This document shows positions 1-5,468 of a stretch of DNA of 5,985 nt, piece by piece. This DNA comes from an uncultured Eubacteriales bacterium (lineage in GTDB: Bacteria > Bacillota > Clostridia > Christensenellales > Borkfalkiaceae): assembly GCA_905207385.1 (NCBI GenBank), contig CAJLLH010000078.1:1-5985 (forward strand). Direction: 5' to 3'. The notes beneath the pieces are model-generated. The model saw nothing but the letters and a program-made list of their open reading frames with translations, ran no database searches and was not told where the DNA came from. The position numbers and the translations under genes were made by a program. How positions within the stretch are numbered: position 1 is the stretch's first letter; each line of letters opens with the position of its first letter.

Positions 1-225
1 GTTGATTTTTAATTTATTATAAAATTTGTTTTTATTGCAAGCTTTTTCAGCCTTATGTTTTTTTATTTGCGTAAATTTTATGAGATTTTTTATTTTGACA
101 AAACAAGTGTTGTTTACGTTCAAAAAAATACCGCTTGCGTTAAAGAACTTGTTTTGTTGCGGTGATTTTGCAAAGATATTTCCAAAGATTTACGGTTTAC
201 AGTTATAAACCGAGGGGGAAATAAA
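1..225. other. AT-rich upstream region without a convincing gene
   Basis: This stretch is strongly AT-rich and leads into the regulator gene. A 60-codon open frame from a TTG at 26 to 208 has low-complexity Phe/Leu/Lys content and no ribosome-binding site, so I do not call it a gene. There is a perfect TTGACA at 95-100, but nothing resembling a -10 box lies 16-18 bp downstream. A TATAAA at 18-23 could be a -10 box whose -35 box lies before the window. The regulator's promoter is therefore not resolved here. Confidence 0.5.
193..212. promoter_or_regulatory. Inverted repeat abutting the regulator's ribosome-binding site
   Basis: CGGTTTA at 193-199 and its exact reverse complement TAAACCG at 206-212 flank a 6-nt loop, giving a 7-bp stem. 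The right arm ends on the first base of the GAGGGGG Shine-Dalgarno stretch at 212-218, and the GTG start follows at 226. It could be an operator at the end of the leader, or an RNA hairpin that affects ribosome access. It has no T-tract, so it is not a terminator. A 7-bp match could also be chance in AT-rich DNA. Confidence 0.35.
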
Positions 226-717
226 GTGTTCAGATTTGTATATCGCGATTTAGACATATCGCACAAGCAGGGCAAGGCAAGCGAGCCCGCGGCGGATTAC
301 ATGAACCATTTGCATTGCTTTAACGAGCTTATTTTCTTTTTGCGCGGCGATGTGACGTATCATATAGGCGCGGAAAGCAAAAAGCTTGAAAGCGGCGACC
401 TTCTTGTTATACAGGAGGGCAAATATCATTTTGCGGAAGTAAAGTCCGATTCGGGGTACGAAAGGTATGTTGTAAAATTCAGCGATGCTTTTCTGCCCGG
501 ATACATTAAAGAAAAGCTTAAAAATATTAAGTCATTTTACGGCGTTTTCAGAAGCGGTTTGAATATTTTCAAAAGATTTGATTTATACGTCGATAAATTC
601 TGCGATAAAGACATGTATACGCTTTGCGCGTGCGACATTGTAAAGTTGCTTGTCGGCATATGTCTGTATCCGTCTGAAACAGATTCGGGAAACACGGGCT
701 TATTTCAAAGCTGGTAA
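226..717 (+). CDS. AraC-family regulator, N-terminal sensor part (frame broken)
   Basis: This is the first part of an AraC/XylS-type transcriptional regulator. The GTG start at 226 is chosen because GAGGGGG at 212-218 sits 7 nt upstream. Residues about 20-100 look like the AraC-type cupin sensor domain: a His-containing segment (MNHLHCFNEL), then a beta-rich stretch with an LESGDLLVIQEGKYH pattern typical of this fold. This domain normally binds a sugar or other small effector in the cytoplasm. Residues 100-150 form the helical link toward the DNA-binding domain. The frame then runs into a TAA at 715-717, before any helix-turn-helix. The missing half is present immediately downstream in the -1 frame, so this is one gene with a frame break, not a stand-alone 163-residue protein. 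Joined at 687-693, the product would be about 264 residues, near the normal size of the family. The effector is unknown; the neighbouring glycosidase suggests a sugar. Confidence 0.8.
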   Translation: MFRFVYRDLDISHKQGKASEPAADYMNHLHCFNELIFFLRGDVTYHIGAESKKLESGDLLVIQEGKYHFAEVKSDSGYERYVVKFSDAFLPGYIKEKLKNIKSFYGVFRSGLNIFKRFDLYVDKFCDKDMYTLCACDIVKLLVGICLYPSETDSGNTGLFQSW

Positions 718-1019
718 ACTACATAGATGAAAACATAGATAAACCTTTGTGCGCAGAGTCGCTTGCCAAAGAATTCAATTTTTCAGTCTCTTACATAAGC
801 GACAAGTTCAAAAAACACGTAAAAATACCTATTATGCAATATGTGCGCCACAAAAAGGTGATAGAGGCGCATCGCTTGCTTGCGTCGGGCATGAAAAAGT
901 ATGCCGTGGCTGAAGCTTTAGGTTTTGAAAATTACACAACTTTTTACAGGGCTTATATGCGGATTATGGGCGTCGCGCCGAGCGAAATTGATTCGGCAAG
1001 GAATATGGCGCAAAAGTGA
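678..1019 (+). CDS. AraC-family regulator, C-terminal double helix-turn-helix part (-1 frame)
   Basis: This frame is open from 678, after a TGA at 675, to a TGA at 1017-1019, and continues the regulator begun at 226. It encodes the classic AraC DNA-binding domain of about 100 residues. It opens with a LISKLVNYIDENIDKP lead helix. The first helix-turn-helix includes SLAKEFNFSVSYISDKFKK, followed by a long connecting helix. The second helix-turn-helix carries the family signature (AVAEALGFENYTTFYRAY, then GVAPSEI). No proper start codon with a ribosome-binding site exists for this part alone: the TTG at 747 lies inside the conserved domain and has no Shine-Dalgarno. It is therefore translated only if the frame is restored or ribosomes shift. 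Good conservation of the domain suggests the gene is intact in reality or was broken recently. Its likely target is the promoter beginning 30 bp downstream. Confidence 0.8.
   Translation, partial: NRFGKHGLISKLVNYIDENIDKPLCAESLAKEFNFSVSYISDKFKKHVKIPIMQYVRHKKVIEAHRLLASGMKKYAVAEALGFENYTTFYRAYMRIMGVAPSEIDSARNMAQK
687..693 (+). other. In-phase GGGAAAC heptamer at the regulator frame break
   Basis: The upstream frame reads GGA (688-690) and AAC (691-693), so G GGA AAC fits the X XXY YYZ pattern of a -1 slippery site in exact phase. A -1 slip here moves ribosomes into the frame of the helix-turn-helix part, giving the join SGN-HGLISKLVNYI. The two frames overlap only between 678 and 717, so the site lies inside the roughly 40-nt interval where a shift must occur. 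Support is limited. No Shine-Dalgarno-like stimulator is visible upstream, and downstream there is only a weak 4-bp hairpin (GCTT 698-701 with AAGC 708-711). A simple one-base deletion or sequencing error explains the data equally well or better. Confidence 0.35.
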
Positions 1020-1048
1020 AAATGTAATTTTTACCGAGGGAATTGCAA

Positions 1049-1077
1049 TTGAATGTGCAGTTTGCTCAACATATAAT
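1049..1077 (+). promoter_or_regulatory. Sigma-A-type promoter for the GH3 gene
   Basis: TTGAAT at 1049-1054 (four of six matches to TTGACA) is followed after exactly 17 bp by a perfect TATAAT at 1072-1077. Transcription would start near 1084, giving a leader of about 105 nt before the ATG at 1189. The promoter lies in the gap after the regulator gene, so the GH3 gene can be expressed independently of it. A 10-bp palindrome, AATTGCAATT (1041-1050), overlaps the -35 box. A related TGCAGTT (1056-1062) repeats TGCAATT (1044-1050) at 12-bp spacing. These are possible binding half-sites for the AraC-type regulator, but that is inference. Confidence 0.6.
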
Positions 1078-1080
1078 GAA

Positions 1081-1103
1081 GCCGTAGCGGTTAGCCGCTC
1101 GGC
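1081..1103 (+). promoter_or_regulatory. Hairpin at the predicted 5' end of the GH3 transcript
   Basis: GCCG (1081-1084) pairs with CGGC (1100-1103), and AGCGG (1086-1090) pairs with CCGCT (1095-1099). T1085 is bulged and the loop is TTAG, giving about 9 bp. It sits at the predicted transcription start of the GH3 promoter, so it may be an mRNA-stabilising 5' stem-loop or a DNA operator just after the promoter. It could also help terminate transcripts coming from the regulator gene, but the following sequence is mixed A/T rather than a T-tract. Confidence 0.4.
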
Positions 1104-1132
1104 GGTAAATTAAATAAATTTGCTGCTTTTAA

Positions 1133-1145
1133 TAAGAAATTCTTA
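1133..1145. promoter_or_regulatory. 13-bp palindrome in the GH3 leader
   Basis: TAAGAA (1133-1138) and TTCTTA (1140-1145) are exact reverse complements around one central A. The palindrome lies about 45 bp before the GH3 start codon and downstream of the predicted promoter. It could be a repressor operator in the leader. It is short and AT-rich, so chance occurrence is possible. Confidence 0.25.
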
Positions 1146-1171
1146 AGTCAGAGACTTTTGAATAATAAACT

Positions 1172-1180
1172 AAGGGGGTG
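1172..1180 (+). promoter_or_regulatory. Ribosome-binding site of the GH3 gene
   Basis: AAGGGGGTG differs from a near-ideal AAGGAGGTG by one base and lies 8 nt before the ATG at 1189. It fixes the start of the GH3 reading frame. The regulator's site (GAGGGGG, 212-218) has the same five-G core. Confidence 0.7.
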
Positions 1181-1188
1181 TAAACGTA

Positions 1189-4100
1189 ATGTTTACAAAA
1201 ACTAAAAACAGCAAAAAGGTGCTCGGCGCGGCCGGCGTGCTTGTTGCGGTTTGCATGGGCTTCACGGTAGCTCCGTCGATGGGCGCTTCTGCCATGTTGC
1301 TCGACGCAGAGGGGAAGTTTTATGCCGACTATTCGTCTTATGACGAGGCGTTAGACGCGGCGGACGATCTCAATACCGAAATATCTGGCGAAGGCGACGT
1401 TCTTCTTAAAAATGACGGCACTCTTCCCATGATTACGGCTTCCAAACTCAGCGTTTTCGGCGGCGCTCAGGATTCATATGTGGGCGGCAGCGGCAGCGCT
1501 ACGCTTACAGAGGCCTTGCGAACCGAAGGATTCAAGGTAAACTCTGCTCTTGAAAATTACTACGCCAACGAAAAAAATACCATAGGCGTTGAAAAATCTG
1601 ATTTCGACAAGAGCATAGAACAGACGTTCAGCCTTTACGGCGACGCGGCGGTAGTAATTCTGTCCCGTACGGGCGGCGAAGGCAATGACCTTAAACTTGT
1701 CACCGAGGAGAAGGAAGATAACAAGGACGGCGACGGCAATTCTTACGACTGGGAGCACAAGGCGCTTTATAAGGATGAGGACGGTAACGAATACAAGCAT
1801 TACCTTCAGCTTACAGACAGCGAAGAGGCGCTCATTTCTTACGTTAAGGCGCATTTCGACAAGATAGTCGTAGTGCTCAACACATCCAACGTAATGGAGG
1901 TAGGCAACCTTGCAGATGACTCTGCCATCAACGCAATGCTGTGGATAGGCCGCCCCGGTTCAACAGGCATAGCGGGACTGGCACAGATACTCAGCGGCAG
2001 AATAAATCCTTCCGGCAAGCTCGTGGATGAATGGTACCGCGACCTTACCGAAGATCCTACGTGGTACAACTTCGGCCTTTATGAGCAGTTTGGTTCTACC
2101 AATGCCTACATTTACGATTCCGAAGCGACGGGCGCGCCCGAATCCAAGCCCGGCACAGGTGTTGCGGGTGGTTCAGGCTTCTTCGGCGTAGACTATGAAG
2201 AGGGTATATACCTCGGCTACAAGTATGTTGAAACAGTGTACGAAGAGCTGCAGAAAGGCACTATACAGTACAACAAAACTACGGATGAGCTTGTAAGCAA
2301 ATCGACTACCGTTCAGCCTGCCGACCTCGGCACGGCGGACGAATGGTGGGGAAGCGCTGTGGCTTATCCTTTCGGCTACGGACTTTCTTATACCGAGTTC
2401 GATTATGAGCTTGGCAAAGTTTATTATATGGACAGACTTATCAGAACCGAACTTGGCGAAACGGTAAGCGCGGACTTGTTCTCTTCCGAAGTTGGCAGCC
2501 CTGCGAAAGTCGAAACGCTTTATGCGCCCGTAACGGTAACCAACACGGGTTCCGTTGCCGGCAAGCAGGTGGTTCAGGTTTACATGTCCATGCCTTATTT
2601 CTCGGGCGAAGTTGAAAAAGCTTCGGTTAACCTTGTGGGCTATGCCAAGACTGCCGAACTCAAGCCAGGCGAAAGCCAGACCGTAAACGTTGCGTTCAAC
2701 GTGCAGGATTTTGCTTCGTTCGATTACGACGATGCAAATGGCAACGGTTACTCCGGCTATGAACTTGACGCCGGCGATTATACCATAAAGGTAATGGAAG
2801 ATTCGCACAACGTTGTTGCGGAACAGTCTTTTGAGCTTACTGAAGACGCGCTTCTCAAGGCGGACGATTTCAGCGGCAACGAGGCTAAAACGTGGTTCTC
2901 CAACGGCGATACCTACGATACGAGGCGAATGAACCATTCTACTGGTGCGGACGACGACTTCCTTAAAATTAACGAAGACGATTCCGCGCAGATGGTAGAC
3001 CTCAGCCGTACGGATATGGTTGCAACATTCCCCGCACCCATGACCGAGGCTGACCGCACGCTTACCGACGAATATGTCAAAGGCGTAATGTTCTGGCGCA
3101 ATTTCGACGCAGACCTCGATAAGTACGACGACGCGGGCTTCGAATATTATAAATCTGAGTATGCTCCCGAAGGTCATTACGATTGGTACAAGACGGACGA
3201 AGAACTCAAAGTTCTTATGGCCGGCTGGACTCAGGCGAGCGGACATGAAGCAGATTATTCCGACGTTACCATAAAACTCAGGGATATGGCTGGCATAGAC
3301 ATCGAAGATGAAAAGTGGGACGAATTCATGAATCAGCTCACGCTCGAAGAGATATGCGACCTGCTCAATCACGGCAGCCATACCACATACGCTATACCTT
3401 CCATAGACAAGACGGCGTCCAGCGATGAAAACGGTCCCAACTCGTTCAACGGCAAGACCTGGTGCGATGAAACGGTTGTGTCCTCTACATGGAACGTTGA
3501 CCTTGCCGAACAGTACGGCATCATAAATGCAAACCTTGCAATGTTCAAGGGCGAACAGGGTTGGTACGGCCCCGGCATAAACACCCACCGTTCACCTTTC
3601 GGCGGCAGAAATAATGAATATTATTCTCAGGACGGCATTCAGGGCGGCTACATTGCGGCGGCAGTGGTAGGCGGCGCGCAGTCCCGCGGTCTCAACGTAT
3701 GGGTAAAGCATATATTCATGAACGACCAGGAAACCAACCGCAACGTTGAAAGTCTGTTTACCTGGTGCAACGAGCAGGCTATACGCGAAATATATGCAAA
3801 ACAGTTCCAGATGGCAATGCAGGAAGGCGGCGCAACTGCTGCAATGGCAGCGTTCAACCGCATAGGCGGCGTTGTTGCCTGCAGCAACTATAACTTCATC
3901 AACGGTCTTTTAAGACAGGAATGGGGCTGGGAAGGCGAATTTGTAACTGACGCTTATGCCGGTCTCAAAACAAAGAACATGGATATCCTGAACAGAATGG
4001 GCTGCAACCTTCCCGACGGTACGGCAAGAAGCGATACGGATATCATTTCAGGCGTATGGGATGCAGATGCGATAGGCGTCGGCACGGCTGAAAATCCCAG

Positions 4101-5175
4101 CGGCAATGTGGTGCTCGGCACAAGTTCAACAGGCGTTGCGGCGGGTAGCACGGAGCGCGAAAGCCTTCTTCAGTGGTACATAATGCGTACAAATGCCGAA
4201 CAGGTTCTTTATGTGGCGGCAAATACGCTCAATAACGGCAACGGCGTAGTAACTTCAAACTATACCGACAAGACAATAGCTCTGCAGCAGGGCGTAGCGG
4301 CATCCGAAGCATCGGTTGCAATGGCTGCGGAAGACCTCAACGGCAGCACGGCTGTCTATACCGTAACCGAAGGTCAGCTCCCTGCAGGTCTTTCGCTCAA
4401 TTCCTCCACGGGCGAAATAACGGGTACGGCTACCGTTTCAGGCACGTTCGAGGTAACCGTACAGGCTACTGTGGACGGCTGGGTAAAAGCTTCGGCTAAA
4501 ATAACCTTCAATATTTCTTCCGCTTTCGAAACTGAAGTCGTTCAGGGCGGCAAGATTGGCGAAGAATTCGCAATGATAATAGATTCCGACGCGGTAAATG
4601 CAGATAAGTACACAAAGGGTATGGTTTACTCTGTATCTTCAGGCAATCTGCCCGAAGGGCTTGCTTTGGGTAACGACGGACTTATTTCGGGCACTCCCGC
4701 AGAAAGCGGAACGTTCAATGTTACCGTAAAAGTAGAAGCTTCGTATACCAGCGGCAGAAATACCGTAACCGATACTTATTATCTCGACCTTCAGATAGTC
4801 ATAGAAGGCGACGGCAGCACGCCAGTAGTAAGCCACGGCGATATAATCAATGCCGAAATCAATGAAGACGGCGAACTCGTTCTCACTTATGAAGACGGTT
4901 ATGTAGCTAACCTCGGCGTCGTTGTCGGCGAAGACGGTGCAGCGGGCGAACAGGGTCCTCAGGGCCCTCAGGGTGAACAAGGCGAACAGGGCGAACAGGG
5001 TCCTCAGGGTGAACAGGGCCCCGCAGGTCCTGCAGGTCCCGCAGGCGCTGACGGTAAAGACGGTTCGGGCTGCAACGGCAGCATCGTAAGCAATATGTTG
5101 CCTCTTTCGCTCGTAGCGGTTGCAGCTCTTGCTTTCGTAATCTTGCGCCGTGCAAAGAGAAATAAGAATAACTGA
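1189..5175 (+). CDS. Secreted, stalked, membrane-anchored GH3 glycoside hydrolase with reversed domain order
   Basis: This is a 1328-residue extracellular retaining glycosidase of family GH3; beta-glucosidase or beta-xylosidase type activity is likely, substrate unknown. Residues 1-35 are a signal peptide: basic start, hydrophobic core, ASA at 33-35. The GH3 C-terminal alpha/beta domain spans about 65-404, beginning near GDVLLKNDGTLPM and ending with PFGYGLSYT. E164 in GGEGND is the probable acid/base. A fibronectin-III-like domain lies at about 445-545. After a Ser/Asp-rich linker comes the GH3 N-terminal TIM barrel, about 705-1010, with INTHRSPFGGRNNEY (797-811), K840-H841 and the nucleophile D921 in EFVTDAYAG. 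The normal GH3 order is barrel first; reversed forms are known from rumen and gut Firmicutes. Two He_PIG-like Ig domains follow (about 1040-1110 and 1115-1205), then 15 Gly-X-Y triplets (1247-1291), G1294-C1295, a transmembrane helix (about 1303-1319) and a basic tail. No LPXTG motif is present. GH3 assignment is firm; substrate and anchoring mode are inferred. Confidence 0.93.
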   Translation: MFTKTKNSKKVLGAAGVLVAVCMGFTVAPSMGASAMLLDAEGKFYADYSSYDEALDAADDLNTEISGEGDVLLKNDGTLPMITASKLSVFGGAQDSYVGGSGSATLTEALRTEGFKVNSALENYYANEKNTIGVEKSDFDKSIEQTFSLYGDAAVVILSRTGGEGNDLKLVTEEKEDNKDGDGNSYDWEHKALYKDEDGNEYKHYLQLTDSEEALISYVKAHFDKIVVVLNTSNVMEVGNLADDSAINAMLWIGRPGSTGIAGLAQILSGRINPSGKLVDEWYRDLTEDPTWYNFGLYEQFGSTNAYIYDSEATGAPESKPGTGVAGGSGFFGVDYEEGIYLGYKYVETVYEELQKGTIQYNKTTDELVSKSTTVQPADLGTADEWWGSAVAYPFGYGLSYTEFDYELGKVYYMDRLIRTELGETVSADLFSSEVGSPAKVETLYAPVTVTNTGSVAGKQVVQVYMSMPYFSGEVEKASVNLVGYAKTAELKPGESQTVNVAFNVQDFASFDYDDANGNGYSGYELDAGDYTIKVMEDSHNVVAEQSFELTEDALLKADDFSGNEAKTWFSNGDTYDTRRMNHSTGADDDFLKINEDDSAQMVDLSRTDMVATFPAPMTEADRTLTDEYVKGVMFWRNFDADLDKYDDAGFEYYKSEYAPEGHYDWYKTDEELKVLMAGWTQASGHEADYSDVTIKLRDMAGIDIEDEKWDEFMNQLTLEEICDLLNHGSHTTYAIPSIDKTASSDENGPNSFNGKTWCDETVVSSTWNVDLAEQYGIINANLAMFKGEQGWYGPGINTHRSPFGGRNNEYYSQDGIQGGYIAAAVVGGAQSRGLNVWVKHIFMNDQETNRNVESLFTWCNEQAIREIYAKQFQMAMQEGGATAAMAAFNRIGGVVACSNYNFINGLLRQEWGWEGEFVTDAYAGLKTKNMDILNRMGCNLPDGTARSDTDIISGVWDADAIGVGTAENPSGNVVLGTSSTGVAAGSTERESLLQWYIMRTNAEQVLYVAANTLNNGNGVVTSNYTDKTIALQQGVAASEASVAMAAEDLNGSTAVYTVTEGQLPAGLSLNSSTGEITGTATVSGTFEVTVQATVDGWVKASAKITFNISSAFETEVVQGGKIGEEFAMIIDSDAVNADKYTKGMVYSVSSGNLPEGLALGNDGLISGTPAESGTFNVTVKVEASYTSGRNTVTDTYYLDLQIVIEGDGSTPVVSHGDIINAEINEDGELVLTYEDGYVANLGVVVGEDGAAGEQGPQGPQGEQGEQGEQGPQGEQGPAGPAGPAGADGKDGSGCNGSIVSNMLPLSLVAVAALAFVILRRAKRNKNN
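4309..4806 (+). other. Tandem putative Ig (He_PIG-type) domains of the GH3 protein
   Basis: Two related beta-sandwich segments follow the catalytic barrel. The first, about residues 1040-1110, contains YTVTEGQLPAGLSLNSSTG followed by EITGTATVSGTFEVTV. The second, about 1115-1205, contains YSVSSGNLPEGLALGNDG followed by LISGTPAESGTFNVTV. The pattern LPxGLxL, G-x-I-S/T-G-T, SGTF-x-VTV is characteristic of putative Ig domains in bacterial surface proteins. They probably act as spacers or glycan- or protein-binding modules between the enzyme and the stalk. Binding function is not shown by sequence alone. Confidence 0.75.
4927..5061 (+). repeat. Collagen-like Gly-X-Y repeat, 15 triplets
   Basis: Within the GH3 gene, residues 1247-1291 are 15 uninterrupted Gly-X-Y triplets, mainly GEQ, GPQ and GPA, ending in GAD GKD. 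Bacterial collagen-like sequences of this kind form trimeric rod-like stalks. The DNA is a 9-nt-based tandem array. One 21-nt block (4944-4964) recurs exactly at 4989-5009, 45 nt or five triplets away. Such arrays expand and contract by slippage in whole triplets without breaking the frame, so stalk length may vary between strains. The preceding segment (residues 1215-1246, pattern INEDGELVLTYEDGYVANLG) is a lead-in often seen before such repeats in surface and phage proteins. Confidence 0.9.
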
Positions 5176-5217
5176 CAAAAATTTGCGGCTTCAGAAAGCA
5201 TGCAATAGCGCTTAAAG

Positions 5218-5271
5218 CTTTGCCGCCCGCGCCCTTGAACATTGTTTGTAATTGCGGTGCGTGCGGCAAAG
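5218..5271. other. Strong imperfect hairpin downstream of the GH3 gene
   Basis: CTTTGCCGC (5218-5226) pairs exactly with GCGGCAAAG (5263-5271). After one mismatch, six more pairs form (5228-5233 with 5256-5261, one of them G-U), leaving a loop of about 22 nt. The structure begins about 40 nt after the GH3 stop codon. It lacks a following T-tract, so it is not a typical intrinsic terminator. It may protect the 3' end of the mRNA or be part of a larger structured element. Confidence 0.45.
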
Positions 5272-5277
5272 TCAGGA

Positions 5278-5307
5278 CGGCGCGTGCGGCATTTTAGCCG
5301 AGCGCCG
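5278..5307. other. Second GC-rich hairpin in the GH3 downstream region
   Basis: CGGCGC (5278-5283) pairs with GCGCCG (5302-5307). Inside it, CGGC (5287-5290) pairs with GCCG (5297-5300) around an ATTTTA loop, with a small asymmetric internal loop. It follows the previous hairpin by 6 nt and has no T-tract on its right side. Together the two make a consecutive structured region, possibly a 3' processing or stability element. Confidence 0.35.
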
Positions 5308-5328
5308 CTCGCGAATGTTGGCAGTTAA

Positions 5329-5355
5329 TTGACAAAACAGTTCATCTGATTAATT
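5329..5355 (+). promoter_or_regulatory. Possible promoter for the lipoprotein gene
   Basis: A perfect TTGACA -35 box lies at 5329-5334. The -10 region is weak: TTAATT at 5350-5355 with a 15-bp spacer, preceded by TG at 5347-5348 in the extended -10 position. Transcription from here would place the 5367-5402 hairpin in the leader of the lipoprotein mRNA. The same 11-mer TTGACAAAACA occurs before the regulator at 95-105. Confidence 0.35.
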
Positions 5356-5366
5356 TTTAAGGCTGT

Positions 5367-5422
5367 TTCCGGCTCCGATGCTCAGTCGTCGGAGCCGCGG
5401 AACGGACTTTGCTTTTTAATTT
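5367..5422 (+). terminator. Terminator-like hairpin with T-rich tail
   Basis: GGCTCCGA (5371-5378) pairs exactly with TCGGAGCC (5389-5396) around a 10-nt loop. TTCC (5367-5370) with GGAA (5399-5402) extends the stem to 12 bp across a 2-nt bulge. A T-rich stretch follows, with five consecutive T at 5413-5417. The T-run starts about 10 nt after the stem, which is longer than ideal. It may terminate GH3 read-through. If the TTGACA promoter at 5329 is used, it would instead be an attenuator in the lipoprotein leader. Confidence 0.45.
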
Positions 5423-5424
5423 CG

Positions 5425-5440
5425 GCCGCCGCGGCGCGGC
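5425..5440. other. Short GC-only hairpin before the lipoprotein gene
   Basis: GCCGC (5425-5429) pairs with GCGGC (5436-5440) around a 6-nt loop, overlapping a perfect 10-bp palindrome CGCCGCGGCG (5427-5436). It ends about 18 nt before the ribosome-binding site and is followed by an A/T-rich stretch. It might be an operator or a leader hairpin. Confidence 0.25.
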
Positions 5441-5457
5441 ATAAAAATTTTAAAAGC

Positions 5458-5465
5458 GGAGGAAG
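5458..5465 (+). promoter_or_regulatory. Ribosome-binding site of the lipoprotein gene
   Basis: GGAGGAAG ends 3 nt before the ATG at 5469, with the GGAGG core 6 nt from it. It supports this start codon for the truncated lipoprotein gene. Confidence 0.75.
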
Positions 5466-5468
5466 TAC

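Noticed and set aside
95..123. Promoter built on the perfect TTGACA at 95-100
   Set aside because: No acceptable -10 box occurs at 16-18 bp spacing. The 11-mer shared with 5329-5339 is short enough to be expected by chance in a 6-kb window.
26..208. 60-codon open frame from a TTG in the AT-rich upstream region
   Set aside because: No ribosome-binding site, low-complexity Phe/Leu/Lys composition and a rare start codon; it is most likely chance in AT-rich DNA.
925..1113. 62-codon + strand open frame overlapping the regulator's 3' end
   Set aside because: It overlaps the conserved second helix-turn-helix in another frame and runs through the GH3 promoter; no ribosome-binding site or family features.
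2173..3588. 471-codon open frame on the minus strand inside the GH3 gene
   Set aside because: It lies entirely opposite conserved GH3 coding sequence, shows no recognisable domain, and arises from the codon bias of the + strand gene.
4927..5061. Short tandem array considered as a CRISPR or minisatellite outside genes
   Set aside because: It is in frame within the GH3 gene and codes for perfect Gly-X-Y triplets, with no repeat-spacer structure.
1189..5175. Reversed GH3 domain order as an assembly or rearrangement artefact
   Set aside because: The frame is continuous with a proper signal peptide, linker and stalk, and reversed GH3 enzymes are an established architecture in rumen and gut bacteria.
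4639..5269. Minus-strand open frames across the collagen-repeat region
   Set aside because: They are low-complexity mirror translations of the Gly-X-Y DNA array with no family features.
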